The notes beneath the pieces are model-generated. The model ran no database searches and had not been told where the DNA came from. It worked only from the letters and a program-made list of their open reading frames with translations. A stretch of DNA of 64,000 bases, from assembly GCA_026874595.1 (NCBI GenBank), contig CM049317.1, forward strand, positions 38,524,401-38,588,400, read 5' to 3'. Position numbers and translations under genes: made by a program. This DNA comes from Sipunculus nudus. Taxonomy: Eukaryota; Annelida; Sipuncula; Golfingiida; Sipunculidae. Below, in pieces: positions 51,301 to 60,082 of this stretch (positions are counted from its first letter, which is position 1; each line of letters starts with the position of its first letter).

Positions 51301-54300
51301 GACAAAACTTAAATGTGAACATTAAACCAGGCTGTGGTAAGAGTGCAACCAAAAATGCAGGATTACTTATCAAGGTATTACTCCCACCCTGTAGGAGCTT
51401 GGCCATGGCAGGCTGCAAGTGCTATTCCAGAACAATTGCATTTTTAGAGCTACATTTCAGTTCATAACAAGAGACACTTAACAATAATAATTGTTGCTAT
51501 GTTGAAATGTGGTTTTGTTAAATTGTTATGTATGCAAAAATTAGAAGATGTGTAAAATGTAAATAATTTTTGTGATATATCATCATTAAAAGTTGATTGT
51601 GCATTTGCCTTTTTATTACTTAATTATATGCCTTGTCCTATAGTCTGAAAATGTAGTCAGAAAAAGTAAATATTAAATATAAAAATTACAGATTTATTTC
51701 TCCATACAATAGTTCAACAGTTGGTACAGGATAAGAATACTTACTTGGTAAAAAGAAAATATGGAAATGTTGAATTAGACCACATTTAGGATTTATTTGG
51801 TTAAGTTTCGATATTTTGACTTTACTTTTTTACAACTATTTATTTAAATACAACATAAGATTTATTTAAAAATAAGGTGCACTGAGAACGTCGAGAAGAC
51901 GTAGTTAGAACGTGCTGAAAACGTACAACATACTTGGGACTTCCTGGATGTAAAGGGAACGTATGCAAAACGCCTAGGACGCGCTGAGAATGTAGTAAGA
52001 GCGCACCAAGAACGTAGTATGGACGTACAACAGACGCCGAGAATGCAGTCAAGAAATGGTAGCGCCCACCTGTGTTCTATATACGTCCTTCGTATATCCT
52101 TTGTACGTCCACTAAGTTTTTGTATGTGGTGATCGTAGTGGCTAAAATGTGTATGTGTGAAAGAGGTTTAAAGACTCATAAATACAAGCAAACAATTAGT
52201 AGGTTGCCTAAAGGCTGTCACAAGTATAGAAAACCACCAGTAGGCAACCAAAAGACTGTCACAAGTAAAAGCAAATCACCAGAGCCAATAACAATGGCAA
52301 GATTCTGTCAGATGTTCCTGAGTGTATGTCTACCAATAAGTGTTTGTGGCTGAGTGTATTTCTTCTAGAAAATGTTTATGGCTGAGTGTATGTCTACCAG
52401 TAGGTGTTTTGACTCTTGAATGAATTCTGTATGTATCATGACATTTATGATATTTTGGATTATAACAAACTTTTGAACACCATCTCTTTCATAGATCCTA
52501 TGTTCAGGGGTGTTTATCACGGATCACAGAAACACCAAGATGACTTTGATCAAGTCTTGCAGCGAGCCTTTGATAAAGGATTGGACAAGGTTTGTCTATA
52601 TAGATTCAAATCACCAGATAATTTAATAAAAAGGACAAAACTGTTTCATATATTCATTATTCCATTGATCACTGAAATTACCCTATAATTTTACTCAAAT
52701 ATTTTTAGCTCAGCTGACAATAAGTCATCTGAGCTATAGTTATGATCATTCATTTTTCATCTGTCTGTCCATCAGACTGACACGTTTTGAAACTGTTAGA
52801 TCTCTGAATCTGATATTCAGCATACATTTAGATGTCTTGAAGTTCTCCTACCAAACCCAAAACTGGTCACTGTGAGAAAAAAATTCCTGAAGACTAGTGA
52901 CACCACCTGTATTTTTTTTCAAAATTTTAAGCAGTTTTTCTCTGTTCTTGAGACCATCAGATACAGCTCAAGTTGGTAAACAGGGCACAAATGTAACTGT
53001 TAGACCTAGAATCTTCTAACCGTATATCAAGTGAGGTCCTAGGCAGATCTCCTTGGAAACCTGAAAGCTGATCACATTACATCTGAGTCACAGTGCTAAA
53101 TGTGAAACAAATCGAGCTGATCACTTTATGTCTGTGTCACAGTGCTCTAAGTGTGAAACAAAGTCAAGCTGATCACTCTATCTGTGTCTGTGTCACAGTG
53201 CTTTAAGTGTGAAACAAAGTCCAGCTGATCTCTATGTCTGTGTTACAGCACTAAGTGTGAAACAAAGTCAAGCTGATCACTCTATGTCTGTGTCACAGCA
53301 CTAAGTGTGAAACAAAGTCAGGCTGATCACTCTGTGTCTGTGTCACAGTGCTTTAAGTTTTAAACAAAGTCCAGCTGATTTCTATGTCTCTGTTACAGCA
53401 CTCTCATGTCTGTGTCACAGCACTAAGTGTGAAACAAAGTCCAGCTGATCACTCTTATGTCTGTGTCACAGCACTAGGTGTGAAACAAAGTCAGGCTGAT
53501 CACTCTTATGTCTGTGTCACAGCACTAAGTGTGAAACAAAGTCAGGCTGATCACTCTTATGTCTGTGTCACAGCACTAAGTGTGAAACAAAGTCAGGCTG
53601 ATCACTCTTATGTCTGTGTCACAGCACGAAGTGTAAAACAAAGTCAGGCTGATCACTCTTATGTCTGTGTCACAGCACGAAGTGTGAAACAAAGTCAGGC
53701 TGATCACCCTATGTCTGTGTCACAGCACGAAGTGTGAAACAAAGTCAGGCTGATCTTTAAGTCATGTCTAAAGGTCAGACTTCATTATTAATATCAGGTA
53801 ATTTTGTCAAAGGTTTTGCACATCATCTGTGTGTCCTGATGTGTGGGTTGCCTGTTATATTTTCAGATTATCATAACTGGGGGGAACTTAGAAGACAGTG
53901 AAAAGGCTTTGAAATTAGCAGACTCAAATGGTAAGTTGAGTACAAGCTTCCTTATGAAGAGAGACAGACTGTTGAGCATGGTTGAGAGCCAGACAGCAGT
54001 GTGGACCAGTATGAAAAATGTCATCATAAAAGAGTGTCATTTCTACTACTAAATGTCAGGACTGATTAATTATATAATTGAAATGTTGCATAATTATTAA
54101 TTCAGCAGAGTAATTGGTTGCATCTTTTGTGTTGACTAATCTTGACAAATTGACCAAACAATCACCTGAAGTACAATAGGATAATAAATACACAATAAGG
54201 AATTTTTCCATGTTAGCCTTTGGATATTTAAGCCTATACATTTAGTGCTATCTGTTTAAAGACATTTAATATTTACCATGAGATGGTTATTTACAGAGCA

Positions 54301-54443
54301 ATTATACAGTACTGTTGGATGCCATCCCACTAGATGTATGGAGTTTGAGGACTCTGGTGACCCTGACAAGTACTTGGATGACCTGACATCTCTCATCCTC
54401 AGGAACAAGAACAAAGTGGTGGCTGTAGGCGAGTGTGGTTTAG
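33323..54443 (+). CDS. TATDN1: TATDN1-like TatD-family deoxyribonuclease, 5' part, five exons visible
   Basis: TATDN1 proteins are TatD-family metal-dependent hydrolases with nuclease activity, with a TIM-barrel fold, implicated in DNA processing and chromosome segregation. Joining exons 33323-33350, 49547-49567, 52495-52589, 53867-53930 and 54297-54443 gives the first 118 codons plus one base, in frame with GT-AG introns throughout. Diagnostic pieces are [16 protein letters not shown] across exons 1-3, [13 protein letters not shown] in exon 4, and [14 protein letters not shown] and VVAVGECGL in exon 5; the Glu of GECGL is a metal ligand in TatD enzymes. As usual for TATDN1, the N-terminal H-x-H motif of bacterial TatD is replaced by DIG-N-T. 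The family protein is about 300 residues, so roughly 60 percent lies beyond the last visible exon. I could not find the next block (usually beginning DFDR) before the window end. Introns are 16.2, 2.9, 1.3 and 0.37 kb. Confidence 0.93.
34017..34312. repeat. Tandem duplication of about 148 bp
   Basis: A segment with ACATATCCGTTTTTAATAGA, ACTACTAGAAATATTAATGT and TATGTTGTTCAAATTACTAA occurs twice in direct succession (about 34017-34164 and 34165-34312) with a few substitutions. Confidence 0.9.
36476..36790. repeat. Imperfect direct duplication of about 176 bp, with a third partial copy near 37405
   Basis: Two copies share TTCGCCTTATGTCGAC, GTGTTTGAACC/ATGTTTGAACC, CCATTGAACTACAGCAGTTC and CCTATTTCCAGC (about 36476-36605 and 36652-36790). 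A shorter copy with TCGCGGCAGACTACTAAACT and TCGCCTTATGTCGAT is at about 37408-37442. It looks like an unclassified interspersed element with internal repeats. Confidence 0.75.
37491..37517. other. Perfect 12-bp stem hairpin
   Basis: CAGACGTGGGCC, a 3-nt loop TGT, and GGCCCACGTCTG form a perfect inverted repeat. A second small palindrome CTGGCC-GTA-GGCCAG follows at 37561-37575. They are near the partial repeat copy at 37.4 kb and may mark a transposon terminus. Confidence 0.8.
37984..38060 (+). mobile_element. Possible tRNA-derived SINE remnant
   Basis: A tRNA-like head has an A-box-like TGGCTCACTTAGTAGCATG, an anticodon-arm-like CTAGTCTAGAGATTG and a B-box GGTTCAGTTCC, with spacing typical of SINE promoters. 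The 3' body is not defined. Confidence 0.4.
38382..42911 (+). mobile_element. Helentron/HINE-like element, copy A
   Basis: The left terminus TTTTTAGCTCAGCTGACT is followed by a hairpin (TAGCTCAGCTGACT with AGTCATCTGAGCTA) and a GTCCGTC-rich stretch (38420-38470). The core has tandem units of about 680 bp, recognised by ATGTCCCCAAGATCTCCTAC at 38529 and a related block at about 39210, and by repeated TTGCCCAACTTTGACCATGG and TTCAGGACTGCCTA words. The right end has subterminal TCAGCTGAGCG, inverted to the left terminus, then the near-palindrome GACCCATAGGTC (42892-42903) and CTTGTTT. No protein is encoded. The short 5' inverted repeat, subterminal 3' match, 3' hairpin and internal tandem repeats fit a non-autonomous Helentron (HINE). 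It lies in TATDN1 intron 1. Confidence 0.6.
42912..44497. other. Intronic sequence between two repeat copies
   Basis: No gene recognised. It holds a poly-G tract at about 43616-43635 and several short open frames without recognisable content. Confidence 0.5.
44498..47692 (+). mobile_element. Helentron/HINE-like element, copy B
   Basis: Same left end as copy A (TTTTTTAGCTCAGCTGACTA, hairpin, GTCCGTCGTCC at about 44550). Core units start at about 44640 and 45299, spaced about 660 bp. The right module (about 46980-47692) is closely similar to that of copy A (42300-42911), including GATCCTTCAACAAATAGCCT. It ends in AGCTGAGCGCC, the perfect palindrome GACCCATGGGTC (47673-47684) and CTTTGTTT. No coding content. 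Confidence 0.65.
46551..46690. repeat. Tandem duplication of 70 bp
   Basis: GATTGCAACTTTTGCAACAA and TTCTAATATTTTAACTTATA occur twice, 70 bp apart, within copy B. Confidence 0.9.
47693..48564. other. Intron 1 sequence without recognised features
   Basis: No gene or repeat recognised. The short open frame at 48302-48487 has no recognisable content. Confidence 0.45.
48566..49330 (+). mobile_element. Two truncated Helentron/HINE-like copies, C and D
   Basis: Copy C starts at about 48566 with a diverged terminus (CAGCTGACTATAAGTTATCT) and core blocks like those of copies A and B. At about 48989 a second terminus, TTTTTAGCTCAGCTGACTGA, begins copy D, whose core resembles the 335-bp units of copy F (GGTCCATGAAAAATCTCCTT, GAAATTAGGTCTCTGTTACC, a run of C at 49201-49218, ATTGATCACCATGATTC). 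Neither has the 3' hairpin. They lie just upstream of the micro-exon, whose pyrimidine tract follows at 49480. Confidence 0.6.
49547..49567 (+). CDS. TATDN1: TATDN1 exon 2, 21-nt micro-exon
   Basis: Acceptor CCATAG, preceded by a long pyrimidine-rich tract (49480-49535), opens a 21-nt exon that ends at ACAG with a strong GTGAGT donor at 49568. With flanking split codons it encodes DIGANLT and keeps phase 1 on both sides. The motif corresponds to DIGINLT of vertebrate TATDN1. No in-frame ATG with suitable coding exists upstream that would make it a first exon. Confidence 0.85.
50107..52166 (+). mobile_element. PIF/Harbinger (ISL2EU-like) transposon in TATDN1 intron 2
   Basis: A transposase remnant sits between inverted termini. 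The left end CTTTCACACATTCACATTT at about 50110 and the reverse complement of the right end CTTTCACACATACACATTT match at 18 of 19 positions. Both subterminal regions (50125-50415 and 51885-52130) are rich in ACGT-centred words such as GAACGT, ACGTAC and GACGTCC in both orientations. The exact end and target duplication are unclear. The element lies in the same orientation as the host gene. Confidence 0.75.
50546..51312 (+). pseudogene. Harbinger-type DDE_Tnp_4 transposase remnant
   Basis: The first open part (50546-51010) contains FRVGHNTL, the [10 protein letters not shown] block with the first catalytic Asp, the [20 protein letters not shown] block with the second, and DVGANG. The following family block, usually SDAQIF, reads LNSQIF here. 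[10 protein letters not shown]-type and ALPYYFL blocks follow. A frameshift near 51010 separates a second part (51022-51312) with the [28 protein letters not shown] (third catalytic residue, Glu) and TLACVCQDN blocks. The N-terminal part before the FRVGH block is missing or unrecognisable. With the frameshift and truncated N-terminus this copy should be inactive. Family assignment is firm; the subgroup (ISL2EU) is likely from the motif wording. Confidence 0.88.
52495..52589 (+). CDS. TATDN1: TATDN1 exon 3
   Basis: Acceptor TTTCATAG at 52487-52494 opens the exon, which completes GAT and encodes [20 protein letters not shown] followed by [12 protein letters not shown]. It ends in phase 0 at AAG with donor GTTTGT. 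The wording PMFRG-Y-G-QKHQDD is diagnostic for TATDN1. A repeat copy (Helentron-like) starts 113 bp downstream of the donor. Confidence 0.93.
52702..53075 (+). mobile_element. Truncated Helentron/HINE-like element, copy E
   Basis: Starts TTTTTAGCTCAGCTGACAAT with AGTCATCTGAGCTATAG after it, then diverged core blocks (CCTACCAAACCCAAAACTGG, GGTCCTAGGCAGATCTCCTT, GGAAACCTGAAA). The core runs directly into the 51-bp minisatellite. No 3' terminus is seen. It lies in TATDN1 intron 3. Confidence 0.6.
53075..53757. repeat. 51-bp minisatellite with acceptor-like units upstream of exon 4
   Basis: About 14 units are present; the distal ones, from about 53415, have a regular 51-bp period: GTCAGGCTGATCACTCTTAT, GTCTGTGTCACAGCACTAAG, TGTGAAACAAA. 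Proximal units are shorter and more diverged. Each unit holds CTGAT, a pyrimidine-rich CACTCTTATGTCTGTGT and CACAG, resembling a branch point, pyrimidine tract and 3' splice site. A 17-residue-repeat open frame (53384-53737) results from the period being divisible by three and is not taken as a gene. The array appears to begin inside repeat copy E. Confidence 0.92.
53867..53930 (+). CDS. TATDN1: TATDN1 exon 4
   Basis: Acceptor TATATTTTCAG leads into [20 protein letters not shown] plus N and one base of the next codon, with donor GTAAGT at 53931. The ITGGN-x-x-DS block is the conserved second beta-strand region of the family. The exon follows the 51-bp acceptor-like minisatellite by about 110 bp. 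Confidence 0.93.
54297..54443 (+). CDS. TATDN1: TATDN1 exon 5, whose 3' end seeds a 26-unit tandem array
   Basis: Acceptor TATTTACAG leads into [20 protein letters not shown] and 29 further residues ending VVAVGECGL plus one base of the next codon, with donor GTATGT at 54444. VGCHPTRC and GECGL are hallmark TATDN1/TatD blocks; the Glu is a metal ligand. The last 35 exon bases (54409-54443) together with the donor and 5 further bases (to 54454) form unit 1 of a tandem array that continues to 55600. Reading past the donor gives a stop at 54476-54478 in unit 2, so failure to use the first donor would truncate the protein. Confidence 0.93.
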
Positions 54444-55600
54444 GTATGTCAGATGAACAAAGTGGTGGCTGTAGGTGAGTGTGGTTTAGGTATGTCACAT
54501 GAACAAAGTGGTGGCTGTAGGTGAGTGTGGTTTAGGTATGTCACATGAACAAAGTGGTGGCTGTAGGTGAGTGTGGTTTAGGTATGTCACATGAACAAAG
54601 TGGTGGCTGTAGGTGAGTGTGGTTTAGGTATGTCACATGAACAAAGTGGTGGCTGTAGGTGAGTGTGGTTTAGGTATGTCACATGAACAAAGTGGTGGCT
54701 GTAGGTGAGTGTGGTTTAGGTATGTCACATGAACAAAGTGGTGGCTGTAGGTGAGTGTGGTTTAGGTATGTCACATGAACAAAGTGGTGGCTGTAGGTGA
54801 GTGTGGTTTAGGTATGTCACATGAACAAAGTGGTGGCTGTAGGTGAGTGTGGTTTAGGTATGTCACATGAACAAAGTGGTGGCTGTAGGTGAGTGTGGTT
54901 TAGGTATGTCACATGAACAAAGTGGTGGCTGTAGGTGAGTGTGGTTTAGGTATGTCACATGAATAAAGTGGTGGCTGTAGGTGAGTGTGGTTTAGGTATG
55001 TCACATGAACAAAGTGGTGGCTGTAGGTGAGTGTGGTTTAGGTATGTCACATGAATAAAGTGGTGGCTGTAGGTGAGTGTGGTTTAGGTACGTCACATGA
55101 ATAAAGTGGTGGCTGTAGGTGAGTGTGGTTTAGGTATGTCACATGAACAAAGTGGTGGCTGTAGGTGAGTGTGGTTTAGGTATGTCACATGAATAAAGTG
55201 GTGGCTGTAGGTGAGTGTGGTTTAGGTACGTCACATGAATAAAGTGGTGGCTGTAGGTGAGTGTGGTTTAGGTATGTCACATGAACAAAGTGGTGGCTGT
55301 AGGTGAGTGTGGTTTAGGTATGTCACATGAACAAAGTGGTGGCTGTAGGTGAGTGTGGTTTAGGTATGTCACATGAACAAAGTGGTGGCTGTAGGTGAGT
55401 GTGGTTTAGGTATGTCACATGAACAAAGTGGTGGCTGTAGGTGAGTGTGGTTTAGGTATGTCACATGAATAATGTGGTGGCTGTAGGTGAGTGTGGTTTA
55501 GGTATGTCACATGAATAAAGTGGTGGCTGTAGGTGAGTGTGGTTTAGGTATGTCACATGAATAAACTGGTGGCTGAAGATGAATGTTTAGGTATGTCACA
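54409..55600 (+). repeat. 46-bp minisatellite made of exon 5 end plus its splice donor, 26 copies
   Basis: Unit starts fall at 54409 plus multiples of 46, up to 55559. The unit is GAACAAAGTGGTGGCTGTAG, GTGAGTGTGGTTTAGGTATG and TCACAT. Unit 1 is the coding end of TATDN1 exon 5 with its donor (TTTAG then GTATGT). Units 2-25 each carry two donor-like sites, TAG-GTGAGT and TAG-GTATGT. Unit 1 has GGCGAG in place of GGTGAG (both Gly-Glu), so it lacks the first site. Variation between units is very low: AACAAAG/AATAAAG, GTATGT/GTACGT. Unit 26 is degenerate and shortened. Confidence 0.97.
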
Positions 55601-55776
55601 AAAGTACTGTGTACTGTTATTGTAAACAGTTACTTAGATTACCTATTTTTATAACTGCATGGATTGCTGCATGGATTTCTTGATTATAATGAGAATCAAC
55701 TTAAGTTAGCAGGTGCCTAAAAGTATTTGCAGTCCCCATCCTATTTTCCCTCTATTCACCTGTCAGTCTGTCAACA
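55601..55776. other. Short unique intronic stretch
   Basis: No exon recognised; presumed TATDN1 intron 5. Confidence 0.5.
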
Positions 55777-55777
55777 A

Positions 55778-58700
55778 TTTTTAGCTGAGCTGACTGAAAG
55801 TCATCTGAGCTATAGCGATCACTCTTCGTCCGTCGTCCGGCCGTCCGTTAACAGGGCACAAATCATAACCGCTAGACCTGGAACCTTCTACCTTGACATC
55901 CAGGGAGCTCCATGAAAAATCTCCTAGGAAACCTGAAATTAAGTCTCTGTTACCCAAATTCTCCGAGCTATGGGTCTCTGAAGTACCCCCAAGAATAATA
56001 AAAAATTTCATACAAAAACTTCAATATCTCATTAACTACATCGCTGATGGTCATGATATTTGGCATACATATTGACCATGAGATGTTCCATCAGTTCCTG
56101 CAGACTGGTGGCGCCACCTGTATTTTTTTATTTTTTACGAATTTTTTTCTCTATTTTTGAGACCTTTAAAAATTTGGACATATGTTAACAGGGCACAAAT
56201 TGTTAAGACTGGACCTAGAATCTTCATTCTTGACATTCTGAATGATCTATGAAAAGTCTCCTTGGAAACCAGAAATTAGGTCTCTATTACCCATATCCTT
56301 CGAGCTATGGGGCCCCAAAATACCCCCCATAATAGTGAAAAATTTCATACAAAAACTTCAATATCTCATTAACTACATCACTGATGGTCATGATTTTTGG
56401 CATACATATTAATCATGAGATGTTTCATCAGTTTCTGCAGACTGGTGGCGCCACCTTATTTTTCGATTTTTTAGCAATTTTTTTCTCTATTTTTGAGACC
56501 TTTAAAAATGTGGACATCTGCTAACAGGGCACAAATCCTAAAGACTGGACCTAGAATCTTCATTCTTGATATTCTGAGAGACCTATGAAAAGTCTCCATA
56601 GAAACCAGAAATTAGGTCTCTGTTACCCATATCCTTCGAGCTATGGGGCCCCAAAGTACCCCCCAGAATAGTGAAAAATTTCATACAAAAACTTCAATAT
56701 CTCATTATCTACATCACTGATGGTCATGATTTTTGGCATACATATTAATCATGAGATGTTTCATGAGTTTCTGCAGACTGGTGGCGCCAACTGTTTTTTT
56801 TTTCAATTTTTCTCTATTTTTGAGACCTTAAAAGATGCAGTCATCTGTTAACAGGGCACAAATCGTAACAACTGGACCTAGAATCTTCTTTCCTGACATG
56901 TGGGGAGGCCCATGAAAAGTCTCCTTGGAAACCTGGAATTAGGTCTCTGTTACCCAGATTCTTCAAGCTATGGGGCTCTGAAATACCCCCCCAGAATAAT
57001 GAAAATTTGGTACAAAAACTCAAATATCTGAACAACTAATGCATTGATCACCATGATTCTTTGCATGGATATTGATCATGGAGTGTTTTATCGGTTGCTG
57101 CAGACTGGTGGCGCCACCTGTATTTTTTCTATATTTTACAATTTTCTTTCTCTAATTTTGATACCTTAAAAGATGCGGTCATCTGATAACAGGGCACAAA
57201 TCTTAACGGCTGGACCTAGAATCTTCTTCCTTGACATGCAGAGAGGCCAATGAAAAGTCTTATTGGAAACTGAAAATTAGGTCCCTGTTACCCAAAACCT
57301 CAGAGCTATGGGGCTCTGAAGTATCCCCCAGAATAATGCAAAATTTTATACAAAAGCTCAAGTATCTGAATAACCACTGCATTGATCACCAAGATTCTTT
57401 GAATGAATATTGATCATGGGATGTTCCATCACTTCCTGCAGACTGGTGGCGCCACCTGTATTTTTTCAAATATTTGCAAATTTTTTTCTCTTTTTTTTTC
57501 AAACCTCAATTAAACTGTCATCTGTTAACAGGGCACAAATCGTAACCACTGGACCTTGAATCTTCAAACTTGATATCCCGGGAGGTCCATGAAAAATCTC
57601 CTTCAAAACCTGAAATTAGGTCTATGTTACCCATATCCTTGGAGCTATGGGGCTCCGAAGTACCCCCCAGAATAATGCAAAATTTTATACAAAAGCTCAA
57701 GTATCTGAATAACCACTGCATTGATCACCATGATTCTTTGCATGAATATTGATCATGGGATGTTCCATCATTTCCTGCAGACTGATGGTGCCACCTGTAT
57801 TTTTTTTCAAATTTTTACAAATTTTTTTCTCTTTTTTTTTCAGACCTCAATGAAACTGTCATCTGTTAACAGGGCACAAATCATAACCACTGGACCTGGA
57901 ATCTTCAAACTTAATATCCAGGGAGGTCCATGAAAAATCTCCTTCAAAACCTGAAATTAGGTCTATGTTACCCATATCCTTGGAGCTATGGGGCTCCGAA
58001 GTACCCCCCAGAATAATGCAAAATTTTATACAAAAGCTCAAGTCTCTGAATAACTACTGCATTGATCACCATGATTCTTTGCATGAATATTGATCATGGG
58101 ATGTTCCATCAGTTCCTGCAAACTGGATGCGCCACCTGTATTTTTTCGAATTTTTACAAATTTTTTTCTCTTTTTTTCAGACCTCAATGAAACTGTCATC
58201 TGTTAACAGGGCACAAATCATAACCGCTGGACCTGGAATCTTCAAACCCTAATATCCAGGGAGGTCCATGAAAAATTTTCTTGAAAACCAGAAATTAGGT
58301 CTCTGTTACCCATATCCTTGGAGCTATGGGGCTCCGAAGTACCCCCCCAGAATAATGCAAAATTTGATACAAAAGCTCAAGTCTCTGAATAACTACTGCA
58401 TTGATCACCATGATTCGTTGTGTGAATATTGATCATGGGATGTTCCATCAGTTCCTGCATACTGGTGGCGCCATCTGTATTTTTTTTTAATTTTATGAAA
58501 TTTTTTCTTTATTTTTGAGACCTTCAAAGAAGCTGTCATCTATTAACAGGGCACAAATCGTAACCGCTGGACCTAGATTCTTCTAACTTGACATCAAGGG
58601 AGGTTCATGAAACGTCTCTGTGAAAACATGAAATTAGGTCTCTGTTACCCATATCCTTCATAGTAAGTACCCCTCAGAATAATTAAAAATTTGATACAAA

Positions 58701-59349
58701 ACTCCAGTATCTGAATAACCAATGCATTAATCTCCATGATTCTTCGCAGGCATATTGATCATGGAGTGTTCCATCAGTTCCTGCAAACTGGTGGTGCCAC
58801 CTGTATTTTTTTCAATTTTTTAGGCATTTTTTCTCTATTTATGAGACCTTCAAATGAAGTGGTCATCTGTTCACATGCCACAAACTGTAACTGCTGTACC
58901 TAGAATCTTCTTACTTGACATCCAGGGAGACTAATGAAAAATCTCCTTGGAAACCTGAAATTAGGTTTCTTTTACCCATATTCTCCGAGCTATAGGGCTC
59001 ATAAATACCTCCAAGAATAATTAAAAATTTGATACAAACAAAAGCTCCAGTATCTGAATAACTAATGCCTTGATAGCCATGATTCTTTGTATATATATTG
59101 ATCATGGAGTGTTTCATCAGTTCCTGCAGACGGGTGGCACTACCTGTATTTTTTTCAAATTTTTCCGCATTTTTTTTCTATTTATGAGACTTTCAAATGA
59201 AGTTGTCATCTGTCCAAAAGCCCACTGAAACCCATTTCTAAGGACTTTTCACAAAATTCATGATTTGTTTGCACTCTGGCAGTCATTTTGCTCATTGTTC
59301 AACATTCCTTGAATTCAGCTGAGTGTCATGGCCCATGGGCCACTTGTTT
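55778..59349 (+). mobile_element. Helentron/HINE-like element, copy F, with ten tandem core units of about 335 bp
   Basis: Left end TTTTTAGCTGAGCTGACTGA with the hairpin partner AGTCATCTGAGCTA and GTCCGTCGTCCGGCCGTCC. The core consists of about ten units whose AACAGGGCACAAAT-type landmark recurs near 55850, 56188, 56523, 56850, 57189, 57527, 57867, 58205, 58543 and 58873. Each unit also has CTGGACCTAGAATCTTC, TCTCCTTGGAAACCTGAAAT, TTACCCATATCCTT, TACCCCCCAGAATAAT, TTGATCA and CAGACTGGTGGCGCCACCTG. The right end has TCAGCTGAGTG, the perfect palindrome GGCCCATGGGCC (59330-59341) and ACTTGTTTT. Short open frames inside are by-products of the repeats. Confidence 0.75.
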
Positions 59350-59900
59350 TCTGAATGATACTCTAGTTTGGATTGACATATTGATTACAAACTACTTATG
59401 CATGGTGCACCAATAAAGTAAGAATCCTATTGATTCTGGGGTCACAAATTCAAAAGTTTAAGGTCACAGGACCCACTTCTATCCTGAAAATGTTACGGAT
59501 GCTTTTAAGCCAAACTTTTTATCCAAAACCTTCCATTTCCCTTGTATAGCTCATTAGCCCATTTTGGAAGAATGCAATAGATTGAAGGGTCACAAGGTTA
59601 AAGGTCAAGGTCATTGGCAATCTATCCACAGATTTTTTTGCAGATGATAACTCCTGTTTGGTTAACAGATTGGCTTCCAACTTGATTATATATGTCCAGC
59701 AACTTAAGGTACCTCACATTGCCACTCAATCATTGCCTCACTTCACCCGTCCCACTCTGATTTTGGCGGATACATGTAGTCACTTGTTGACTACCAGTAT
59801 TCTAGTTAATACTTTTATTCTAGTGTTCATAAGAGAAGCTTTGTCATGATTTTGCTATGTGCAGCTGATTATCGCTACCCTCAGGCCAGAGACAGAGTCG
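59350..59900. other. Sequence between copy F and the gypsy element
   Basis: No gene recognised. The frame at 59658-59849 is short and unrecognised. Part of it may be a decayed 5' LTR. Confidence 0.4.
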
Positions 59901-60082
59901 GGGTGTGGCCTTTAGGGGGGTTTTGGGTATTTGGACCTTAGCTGGAGCTCTTTTAAGAGACCTTGTGGCTATAAATAGACGTGTGGCTGTAAAAACAGGA
60001 TTTACAATAACACTGATTTAACCAATCCCTCACTCTGTCAGTAAGCCCCAAAACATGTCGGCGCTCCCAGATTTCCTGGCTT

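Noticed and set aside
53384-53737. 117-codon frame of 17-residue repeats
   Set aside because: By-product of the 51-bp minisatellite in an intron.
56841-58041. Repeated 60-67-residue minus-strand frames with similar sequences (LGGTSEPHSSKDMGNIDLIS type)
   Set aside because: They recur because the 335-bp core units of the HINE-like element repeat. They are not a gene family.
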